A stretch of 64,000 bases of DNA from Sinotaia quadrata (taxonomy: Eukaryota > Mollusca > Gastropoda > Architaenioglossa > Viviparidae), in the NCBI GenBank assembly GCA_028829895.1, contig CM054182.1, forward strand, positions 89,677,046 through 89,741,045. The letters are read 5' to 3'. Both the position numbers and the translations under genes were made by a program. The notes under the pieces are model-generated. The model was given only the letters and a program-made list of their open reading frames with translations. It was not told the DNA's origin and did not search any database. Of the stretch, positions 54,703 through 64,000 are shown one piece after another; the first letter of the stretch is position 1, and each line of letters starts with the position of its first letter.

Positions 54703-54920
54703 CCAAAGTGTGACCAGGGATAAAGTGAATGTAATCTGTGAAGAAAAAAAAACCAACTAAATTTAATCAGGAATGCATATCTCTAAATTAATCAGTGGGA
54801 AGACTAGTGTGACCAGGGATAAAGTGAATGTAATCTGTGAAGAAAAAAAACCCAACTAAATTTAATCAGGAATGCATATCTCTAAATTAATCAGTGGGAA
54901 GACTAATGTGACCAGAGATC
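54703..54920. repeat. 99-bp tandem duplication plus partial third copy
   Basis: TGACCAGGGATAAAGTGAAT starts at 54711 and 54810; a third truncated start (TGACCAGAGAT) is at 54909. Copies are nearly identical, so recent. Confidence 0.93.
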
Positions 54921-55064
54921 TATTTCCGTCTTGCACGGTAATGAGACTCGTGATTGGTACGGATTAAGAAACATAATTCTCGATTTTGTTATCACTGCAA
55001 GGTTTTGAAATTCGAGTTTAGTATTCACTGCTAAGAAAAGATGATTTACATTTGAATATGCAAT

Positions 55065-55245
55065 TTTGGTGAGTGTTTTAGGTGACTATACACTCATAAC
55101 GGTGACCTGTATTAGTGTGCAATTTGGGTGAGTGTTTAGATGACTACACAGTCATAACGGTGACCTGTATTAGCGTGCAATTTTTGTGAGTGTTTTAGAT
55201 GACTACACACTCACAATGGTGACCTGTATTATTGTACAATTTTGC
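55065..55245. repeat. ~57-bp minisatellite, 3 copies
   Basis: GTGAGTGTTTTAGGTGACTA then CACTCATAACGGTGACCTGT, three near-identical units. Confidence 0.93.
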
Positions 55246-55879
55246 CTCTAACCACATACGAAGAAATCTTTCCTGTGACTGGGAAAATATGTAAATATGT
55301 AGAATTAGCTGGTCGGGTGTTGGCATATACCTTAGGTCTGCGTGGTACCCATTAAAAATTAAAATAATAAAATGCCGTCCTGTTCTCGAAGTGAAAGAAT
55401 TCGCTGCGCTTTGTTGTCGCTTTAAGTACACGATGTGTTTTGTTCGCCTTTTGTTTATTTCTCTCCCTTGGATCCAAACATAGAAACTTTTTTGTACTGT
55501 GCCAACCCATTACGACATTACGTGAATAGCTACGAGAAGAGGGGCGTTGTGACGTAAAGCATCTGCAAGTCCAAGGCAGTCTTATGGCGACTTCGAGGCT
55601 GCGAGAAGGATTGACCTTTGTCAATTACGGAATTTTGTGCACAAATGATTAATTTGTGTCAATGTGCGCGGCAGGGTGCGAGCGCGCAGGAGTCACGCAA
55701 AATTCGTTAATTAATTTATTGTTAGAGTTTAGACTGGTAGTAGAAGTGTTTGTATTTCAATGTGTGTACGAGAGAAAAAGAGAGAGGAGAATGGGGGGGG
55801 GGGGGGAGTATGAACGCTCAGGGAATCCACTTATTAATTTATTATTTAATATAGACTGGCGATACGGGAATTGATAACC

Positions 55880-56480
55880 TTTATTGAATGTGCCTGTGTT
55901 TCCTGAGTGTGTTCGTTCTTGTTCGTGTGTTCCTACTTGTTCCTGTGTTTTTATTTGTTTGTGTGTTCCTACTTGTTCCTGTGTTTGTACTTGTTTGTGT
56001 GTTCCTACTTGTTCCTGTGTTTGTACTTGTTTGTGTGTTCCTACTTGTTCCTGAGTTTGTACTTGTTTGTGTGTTCCTACTTGTTCCTGTGTTTTTATTT
56101 GTTCCTGAGTTTGTACTTGTTGCTGTATTTGTACTTGTTCCTTGTTTCTGTGTTTGTACTTGTTCCTGTGTTTGTACTTGTTCCTTGTTCCTGTGTTTGT
56201 ATTTGTTCCTGTGTTCCTACTTGTTCTTTGTTCCCGTGTTTGTACTTGTTCCTGTATTTATACTTGTTCTTTGTTCCTGTGTTTGTACTTGTTCCTTGTT
56301 CCTGTGTTTGTGCTTGTTCCTGTGTTTGTACTTGTTCCTGTGTTTGTACCTGTTCCTGTGTTTGTACTTGTTCTTTGTTCCTTAGTTTGTACTTGTTCCT
56401 GTGTTTGTACTTGTTCTTGTGTTTCTAATTGTTCCTGTGTTCCTACTTGTTCCTTGTTTCTGTATTCCTACTTGTTCCTG
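55880..56480. repeat. 18-bp CTGTGTTTGTACTTGTTC array
   Basis: More than 30 units of TGTGTTTGTACTTGTTCC, some with TTCCTACTTG variants and 12-bp insertions (CTTGTTCCTTGT). The unit is divisible by 3 and stop-poor, giving three overlapping open frames of 140-173 codons. No start context, splice sites or known domain, so treated as non-coding. Confidence 0.92.
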
Positions 56481-56929
56481 TGTTTGTACTTTTTTTTTTT
56501 ATTGTTTGTTCTTGTAGTGTTTGTAATTACAACATATTTTCAGTTCTTAATTTTGTTTATCGATTAAATTACAGCTAGTATGTTTATATCCTAGTCCAGT
56601 GTTTGTAGCTGTTTGAAATCTGGTGAATGTGTCGCTACTTGTTGGTATATTTATAGCTTCTGGCGGGTGTGCGGTTGTTAATTGTGCTTGTTAGGGTTTG
56701 TAGTTGTTGTGTCATATAAAACACTTAAACCAAGGGTAAAATGTTTGTCAGAAATATAAAGTACAAACAAGCTAAAGTCTCAAAACAAACCAAGCGAGTG
56801 CGAAAAAGTATGCTCTTCACTATCTAAACAAATATAAATATAAAAGCTTTATGTGTTTACCACCATTGATATTTATGATTTGAGAGGTTATTTTTTCTTT
56901 ACTACTTGGTGTATTTGAAAGTTGCCTTC

Positions 56930-57990
56930 GTTCAGGGTTCAATGGCCAGCTTATAGTTGTCATTGTGTTTGTAGTTGTCGGTGTGTTTGTAGTTGTTTAT
57001 ATATTATAGCTGTCTATTTTTTTATAGTTGTCGGTGTGTTTGTAGTTTGCGGCATGTTGGTATAGTTGTCGGTGTGTTTGTAGTTTGTGGCATGCTGGTA
57101 TAGTTGTTGGTATGATTACATTTGTCAGCGGTTTTAGTTGTTCGTGTATTTATAGTAGTTTGGTATTTGTAATTGTCGATGTATCTGTAGTTTTTGTGTG
57201 TTTTAGTATTAATATAGTTGTTGGTGTGTTTATAGTTATTGAAGTTTTTAGGTGTTGATGTGTTATTAGTGCGTTTGTCGTTGTTGGTGCGTTGTAGTTC
57301 CTGATGTACTTGTAGTTGTCAGTGTTTATACTTGTCGATGCGTTTATAGTTGATGACGGGTGTTGTAGTTGTAGTTGTCGGGAGGGAGGGGGAGCGGTTG
57401 TAATTGTCAGGAGCTGGTGTGTTTATATTTCATGGGGTGTTTGTAGTTTTGGTGTGTGTAGATGTTGGTGTGTTTGTGTGTTTGTAGTTATCAGTGTGTC
57501 TACAGTTGTTTGTGTTTGATGTTTGTATTATTTGCTGATGTGTTTGTACATGTCAATATGTTTGTAATAGTATTCGTGTTTGTAGCTTGGTGTGTTTGTA
57601 GTTGAGCCTGTTGGTATTTGTCTCTGTGTTAGTAGTTTATCTTGTGGTATGGCGTTTATACTTGTTAATGTGTTTGCAACTGTTGAGGTTTTGGAGTTGG
57701 TGTGTTTTAGATGCCTCCCTGTTGGATGTTGCCAGAGTGCTTGTGGTCCTTGATGCACTTATTGTTGGTTGTGTATTTGTTATTGTTTCATGTCAGTGTT
57801 GTTTGTATGATTGTAGTTGTCGATATTTTTATACTTGATATTGTTTTAAAGTGTCATTGTCTCTTGTTGGTACTCTCAGTTTTGTTTTTAGTTGTCGATA
57901 TGTTTTTTGATGTTGGTGTGTTTGTAGTTATGAGTGTTTTATAGATGATGGTGTGTTCGTAGCTGTTTGTAAGTTTGTAGTTGTCGTTGT
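56930..57990. repeat. Degenerate GTTTGTAGTTGTCGGTGT array
   Basis: About 1 kb of decayed 18-20-bp units (TGTTTGTAGTTGTCGGTG) with variable spacers, related in composition to the array at 55880. Probably an old minisatellite. Confidence 0.85.
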
Positions 57991-58467
57991 GTTTATAACT
58001 GTTGTTGCATTCTTATTTGTGTAGATATTGAAGAGCCTACTTATTCATATTTTCTTGGTTCATTTTAGAGACAATAAATTGTTTGTACTTTGTATTTCTG
58101 ATTCGTTACTCTTGGTTTGTTTACACGTATGTATTTTGCAGTGAGTTGGTGAATCTGTGGTTAACTGTTGTCGAGCTGTTAGTTACTCTGCTTTATAATC
58201 ACTGGCGTGTGATTTGGATATGTATCACGCATTTCACAGCTGATGGTGTAATATAGTGATTTATCAGTTGGTGATAAACTGCAAAACGACCGACAGACTA
58301 AATAAAGCATCAGGTTTATCGATCATGTTTTGTTTTTAAAACAAACACCCCTGCTCGGGGTGACCAACGTCCGGGTGATTTTTAACCGCTCTCAAGCTAA
58401 GGGTGGCAGCTTTTGTGACCAGTGACGGATAACCATTTATCGTGTTGCACATACCTAACATTTCACG

Positions 58468-58806
58468 GCAGTGTAAAAGATAAAAATAAAACAAAAAGAC
58501 ACGCAGTTGCCCGGACAGTACTGCAGAGAGAAAATGTACCCGGTACACTCAAAACTTCACTCCCAGAACATAATAATCTCCCCCATGGCTTGTCGCTAAC
58601 AACGAAGTCAGCGACAGCAAGTGGGCGTGAGACTGTAAAGTGTAAACAAACAAACGCTGTCGACTCTGGAGAGCAACATCTCAATGAGACGATCAGCAAC
58701 GCTACTGCCAGAGTGCTTGGTGTGTCGAATGCAAACTCGACCGAGAGTGAGAAAATAGTTTTCAGACAGACTATCCGGCAGTTGGGGGATGGGGGGGGGT
58801 CTGTTT
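58468..58806 (+). CDS. Candidate exon of unknown gene (possibly KIAA2012-like)
   Basis: After an acceptor-like CATTTCACGGCAG ending at 58470, a charged Ser/Thr/Asn-rich frame runs to a TAA at 58806: KDKNKTKRHAVARTVLQREN, ATASGRETVKCKQTNAVDSG, SEKIVFRQTIRQLGDGG. It is GC-richer than its surroundings. A possible donor (GAGA/GTGAGA) lies near 58745. Its phase does not match exon 6 directly, so other exons would have to intervene. No domain recognised. Confidence 0.3.
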
Positions 58807-58809
58807 AAG

Positions 58810-59700
58810 AAGTACATCGATCTTGTCACTTTAAAAGTCACTAAGTAGTTTTCGAGCTACTATCCAGTAGTCAGAAGATCTGTTTCACAGGGCATTTAGT
58901 ACACAGTTCATTTTAAACTGATTGCCGGTCTTTGTGGCTAAGCCCCACACCCACACACATACACACACTCATTTATGGAACTCGAATAGTGGTCAGCCAA
59001 GTGACCACAAGAGTTTGCAAGTGTATGATTGTAGGATGTAACTGAAGCTGAAAATGTAGCAGAATGCATTTTGTGGAGATTGTAAGTAATTGAACGAACA
59101 GCTATGTCAAAACTAGCTGGTAAAGAACCTGCACCTCAGATTCTCTTTTGTTACACATTTTTACTTCTAATTTACCTAGAAATGTATTTTATAGATTGTG
59201 TCGAATATTAAGGCCTACGCATATTCTTCAAGTAGGACAGTCGTTATAGCTACACAATATTATTCTTGAATTATCAAACTGTGGTTCATAAAGTTCTCTG
59301 GCTTGTCAGGACATTGAATTATAAAAGTTATACAAAGATAAATATAACTGGTATGGTTTATTTGTATGAACTTATCCCTGCATTGTCCTGCGTGTACACG
59401 GCCTGGTTGTCGATATCCGCTCTTTTATTTCTTTGTTATCGCCATACACCTCTTCTACTACCTCACAAAGCCTCGTATTATGAAATAGCAGTAGTGACGC
59501 CTGACTTCACTTTCAAAGTTCATTGCACCGTTAAACATGCCTTGAGATCAAAAGTTGCGGAGAGGCCCTTTCATTTGTTTAAACGAAACATGTATTTTCT
59601 AATAATAATGTGATTGACCGTGAGCGCTATATTCAAGATATTTTAGGTGAAAAAATCGTAATTATTGCCGCTGCTGAATGTATGCTCCGCAGTTGAGAAT
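58810..59700. other. Non-coding stretch, nothing recognised
   Basis: Unique-looking AT-rich sequence. The open frame 59266-59613 has no family resemblance. Confidence 0.5.
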
Positions 59701-59995
59701 GACCCAACACGTTTTATTTTTCTGTTCCGCGATTTTTGACTTTCGCTTAAGCGGCCGTCTTTGAAGTTAGTCACTCAGAACTCTGTGGATCAAGTTACTG
59801 GCTGAGAGCGAGCGTTCTCATCAAACAGCGACTTGTACACGATTCTTCAATACAACGACCCTCGATACAGCAATCTAGGCTCTCCCCTGTTTAGCTGTCA
59901 GCTTATCAGAGCGTTTTCAAACTTAATCACAAAACTCCTTGCGTACCGAGCGTAGTCTTACTGTTCTCTTGTGATGAATTACTATTGACTAGAAA

Positions 59996-60353
59996 ATGGT
60001 GAAAGGTTTCACTCGCCTCTGCGAAGAATGGAGACGGCCGTCAATTGCCCCTGTGACTAATTGCAGTCACTCTTTATCTCCCACATTAGAGAGTCTTTTT
60101 TTCCCCCCTCACTCCAGCGAATTACTGGGTGTTGCGATTCGAGATTTCTTGCGCGACTGTTCTCGTGGTTGTCGTCGTTCTCAGTGATGTACATAGAGTA
60201 GGGAGTTTGGAGCCGAAAGTGGATGTGATTCACGAGTGCGATCAGTTTCCAGTCAGTATTTCAATAATACGGTGCCAGAACAGTGATTTGCCTGCCATAC
60301 AGTGGGTGGGAAACAATATACATAAATGTACAGTACGTAGAAGACTGAAATAA
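59996..60353 (+). other. Short open frames with signal-peptide-like or splice-like features
   Basis: The frame 59996-60187 begins with ATG (MVKGFTRLCEEWRRPS). Within it a strong pyrimidine tract ending CACTCCAG at 60116 could be an acceptor for a second frame running to TAA 60353, with a hydrophobic stretch SCATVLVVVVVLSD then EPKVDVIHECDQFPVSISII. The surroundings (59700-60200) are GC-richer and CpG-containing, like a 5' exon. Gene status is uncertain. Confidence 0.25.
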
Positions 60354-60672
60354 GTGGTGCTTAGATTATAGACGCGAGAAAGAATTATACAGTGAGCTGT
60401 TGTCGAAGACCACTTATCCGTATAATACACTAGTTATATCTTCATCTATTCTTTGAATGCTGTTATATGTGTATACATTTTAATAGTACGTTTTAGGACG
60501 AAAATAAAGAGATTTTATACTTTATACTACTGTATGTATACAAAGTAAGTGATTTAGCAAAACATTATGCTTTATAAATGGGGTCAACAGTATAATATTT
60601 ATATGTTAATGCATCTTTTAATAACTCTAAGATGAAAATCTTCCATCTAACTATCTATCTGTATCACTCACT

Positions 60673-60673
<1 letters not shown>

Positions 60674-60706
<33 letters not shown>
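60674..60706. repeat. (CA)n microsatellite
   Basis: About 16 CA units. Confidence 0.95.
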
Positions 60707-60707
<1 letters not shown>

Positions 60708-61321
60708 CCCCCATTTACTGTTATCATCATTTGTTTTGATGAAAGCTTGCTTAAAATTATGTCATCAGTTCATCACTTGTGTCATGTATGATGTCATCAT
60801 TTCACTCTGCCTAATGTGATTTCATATGTTCTCTGTGCCCAAAACTGTAATTGGAAACAGACATTCCTGGTAGTCGGGTAATGGTAAGATTTCAATAGCA
60901 CCAGTTATACCTTTGCAAATACCCACTAAAACAAGTGGAAAGAGTTTTTGCCTTTGTACGATTGTAACACCTTCTGTCATTCACATCACCGAAGGCACTT
61001 TTTGGATTAACTAATTATGGTTCTTTTTGGCGAGTTTGTATTGTTACAGAACTGAAGTTGGTTTGAAATTTATTTCCTATCAGTAAACGAGTATGTTGTA
61101 AAATGAGTTTTAAATTATTATTATTACTCTTACTCGACAAAACGAAGAATAGGACTTAGCCCTTCTTTGCAATACGTATTTATTACCTTAATGATATACT
61201 GTCAGTTGAAGGACTGTACGTGGGGTATGTGTGTAGGAATGTGTGGGTGGTGCTAATACTGCGAGAACTACGGTATAATTATTTCAGTCGAATAAATTTT
61301 CCTTTACATCCGTTGTAATTG

Positions 61322-61548
61322 CATTAAGTTTTATAACCACGAGATGCCACTATATGGGTCTTGACTACAAGTATAACATTAGCTTATGCCGGCACACCAT
61401 TTGAACCAAGTCAGTAAGGGAATACATTACCAGGACATTAAGTTTTATAACCACGAGATGCCACTATATGGTCTTGACTACAAGAATAACATTAGCTTAT
61501 GCCGGCACACCATTTGAACCGAGTAAGGGAATACATTACCAGGACAGA
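61322..61548. repeat. 114-bp tandem duplication
   Basis: Two copies of CATTAAGTTTTATAACCACG through GGGAATACATTACCAGGACA, starting at 61322 and 61436, with few differences. Confidence 0.94.
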
Positions 61549-62345
61549 AATGCATCTCGAACATTTATCACCTCTAAGCAACCTCTCGTGTGACCAGTGA
61601 GATCTTCGAAGGACGTAGAAACTAAACTGAGCAGCTTTGGCCTTTAAGTTTCAATATACACCTGATCCGACGGACAATTTATACACCCGTTTGCCCGAAA
61701 GCATGATTACGCTTTGACACGCACAACAATAACTAATCTGTAACAAATGAATTACCGCTTCCAGAGGTGACGTTGACGCGGGTAAAGCGATTGGATCGAG
61801 AGTTGGCAAAGTCCAGACCGGCATAGAGCAGGTTGGAGACAAATGTGTTAGACGTTTGTTACTCGCTGTTTAGTATTTTTTTTTTTTAACGGCACCTTCT
61901 TCGGATAAATCAGTATAAGTGCTCTTTATTAATTCCATTTTATAGTGTGTGGTGTACTAAAGGCATGCTTGGTATGGTGTTTGATATGGTAGTATCGCTG
62001 TTTTAAAAGACTTACAATGAAGTCTTGGATTTCAGTAACAAGAAATGGTTATAGTTGTTTGCTGCTGTTTCTTTCTTTTGGTGTGCTTTGTGTAAACTTT
62101 TGTTATTTTATTTATTTATTTTTTTTATGGTCCGGTTACAATATTACGTGAAATAAGCAAAGGATGAAATAAATACTGTATCGGCATTTTCATTTTCTTT
62201 TCATGCATCTAGGCTTCCGTTTTCTCCGGCATAGCCCCGCCACGGTTATTGATTTCGTCTGTTGACACATCTATTGGAACCGATTAGATTAGTCGTGTTT
62301 CCAAAAGAATCTTGGAGCGCTGATTTCCTCAAGATTCTTAGAACG

Positions 62346-62440
62346 GTTTTCGACTAGTCTTCTTGACCATGTACTGTTTAGTAAAGTTGATACTGACAGT
62401 GCTTTAGGTTTTCGACTAGTCTTCTTGACCATGTACTGTG
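62346..62440. repeat. 62-bp-spaced duplication
   Basis: TTTTCGACTAGTCTTCTTGA plus CCATGTACTGT occurs at about 62347 and 62409. Confidence 0.9.
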
Positions 62441-62449
62441 TTACGTTTC

Positions 62450-64000
62450 CAGTATTTATTTAAAGACCCTGCTTAGAATAATTAAAAGACTTTAAATATA
62501 ATTAATTCTTCCTCTCATATTCTACGCAGACTGGTTGCTCAATTTATTATCTGACTAATTAAAAGTGCGTCTTGTAGTTCAGACGACAAATTTACAGACT
62601 AATAAACTGCGAACTTTTAGCTAGATTTGAAAACAGTTAAATCCCTCTAAATTAATATGCACTCGTCATCAATCTTTCTGCTCATCCGCCCCCACTCAAA
62701 TCTAAGAATTAATCTAATTGGTCTATTGTGCATAGAAATCAACTACTAAGAGGTATTAACAAAGAAAATAAGATTTAATAAAGTTTAACAAATTAACAAT
62801 AAATCGAATGCAACGCGAATAGTCTTCACTCTGTCTTTACGCGCCTATGCCTGATTTTTGTCAATCTAAATTGCCAGAAAAGTGTTCCTTTGAGATCTGT
62901 ACACTTGATCTTGCACTTAGCTCTATTCTTGTATCCTTGGTCTCAACACTCAGTCATGCTGATTCGTTCCCTCAGTCCCCCTTTAACGACACACGTGGTG
63001 CATAAGGAATGATGTCCCTTTGTTAGTGGCTAGGAACTGGAATTTTTGCAGCATGGCCCTCAGAGTGGATTTCGACACGCTTACACCAATAAGCTAATGC
63101 AGGTGAGGCATGGTGAAACATGAACCATGAGCCGACCTGTGGATGCAACGTGTTTGGATATAATTCTCAACCTAACAGGTCCTACTTAGGCATGGCTCAA
63201 TTAAATGCGCTGAACAAAGAGTTTCGACCTCGCGTCGCTTACAATTAAATTTTAGAAAAAATATAATCGTCTCACATGTGTTCCATTTAACAGTCATGAC
63301 GTATGAAGCAATAAAATAGATACAACGTTAAATTAATGTTCATACAAGAGGTAATTCAAACCGACAGAGCGCTTCACAATTTACAATTAAAATTACACGC
63401 AATAATTGAATTACATGAAGAATTCATATCGAGCGCAGCATTCTGGCTCTTAGTGAATTAAAACAATATAAATTAAAGTACAGAAATGGAAAAATGGTTA
63501 CAATAAATTTATATTCCGTAACATATAGGTTTTCAGCTATTTCTCTGAACCATGCTCAAGTGTATATGGAAATCATATAATACATAGCACAAATACATAC
63601 TTAAACAATACATAGGCAAATACTATTAAATAAAATGATACCTTTGAGAGAAGTCGAAGGGTACCTTGATTCTCTATGGCGCCGGCTGCCTCTCACGACC
63701 CGAGTAAGCTGATGGAATTAGCTAAAATGTGCTCGAAGTGAGGGAGCGGAAGCGTGTGGGTACATATATAGAAAGGTATATTGCGTATCACGTGACTGTT
63801 CGCAAAGCATGTGGTTGGTTCGAGAACTGGACAATGGTCCTAAAGTTACATAACATCTTGACCTGTTCTAGAAGCACCTAGAAAAAGGAAGCTTTGAACA
63901 AAGGAGTCAAGGGTTTCAAATATTTGAATTTGAAGTAAACAAGGCTAAGTGGGTCATCAGGTCGGACATTTTTATCAGACTGTGACATACTGTTTAGTAA
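62450..64000. other. Unassigned right end of window
   Basis: No open frame of note. Minus-strand CTTTCTATATATGTACCC (about 63760-63777) resembles a TATA box, followed on that strand by a GC-richer CpG stretch and then an AT-rich tail, an arrangement seen in some LTRs and promoters. No LTR ends, primer-binding site or second copy can be confirmed. Confidence 0.3.

Noticed and set aside
55888..56567. Three overlapping frames of hydrophobic repeats (VFVLVPVFVLVC) resembling membrane segments
   Set aside because: All three frames of an 18-bp array; no gene features.

Overview
This is eukaryotic, AT-rich, intron-dense DNA, very probably from a lophotrochozoan and most likely a mollusc (perhaps a gastropod). 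That rests on the animal-type genes with 0.1-4 kb introns, the long (TG)n/(CA)n and tetranucleotide arrays, the abundant minisatellites, and a decayed RNase H-bearing non-LTR retrotransposon. Species cannot be fixed from sequence alone. There are no bacterial operons, rRNA, CRISPR array or intact mobile element that I can see.

Two protein-coding genes can be rebuilt, both on the + strand. (1) At 9302-27628 lie 13 exons that join in frame to 818 codons: the C-terminal part of ANKFN1 (ankyrin repeat and fibronectin type III domain containing 1; fly wide awake/WAKE). They run from a basic linker through the FN3 domain and the long ANKFN1-specific region to a C-terminal Ras-association-like domain and stop codon. 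The ankyrin repeats must lie upstream, outside or at the very edge of the window. A candidate extra exon at 5090-5207 splices in phase to the first firm exon. (2) At 35652-45029 lie six exons (369 codons) giving the N-terminal part of a homologue of the uncharacterised vertebrate protein KIAA2012. It has a start codon preceded by an in-frame stop, and a compact upstream region with CRE, X-box-like and YY1-like sites. Its remaining exons lie further right; one weak candidate is at 58468-58806.

The region 1-9301 is intron or upstream DNA of ANKFN1, rich in minisatellites. 27629-35651 is intergenic with the ANKFN1 3' end. 45030-64000 holds a truncated non-LTR retrotransposon (48440-49530), several short coding-like fragments of unknown origin, and large degenerate T/G-rich arrays (53.8-58.0 kb).

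The most distinctive feature is how the tandem repeats relate to splicing. The acceptor of the ANKFN1 exon at 9302 sits in a three-copy tandem cassette, so three near-identical acceptors lie in a row. The 3' end of the exon at 25263 is itself tandemly copied with its donor; using the second donor would add exactly 25 in-frame codons. Other arrays end directly at acceptors (23865) or carry acceptor-like pyrimidine-AG motifs in every unit (40.2-40.7 kb and 41.4-41.85 kb). I found no evidence of a wholly new molecular system; these repeat-derived splice sites and the exon structure of the little-studied KIAA2012 homologue are the best leads.
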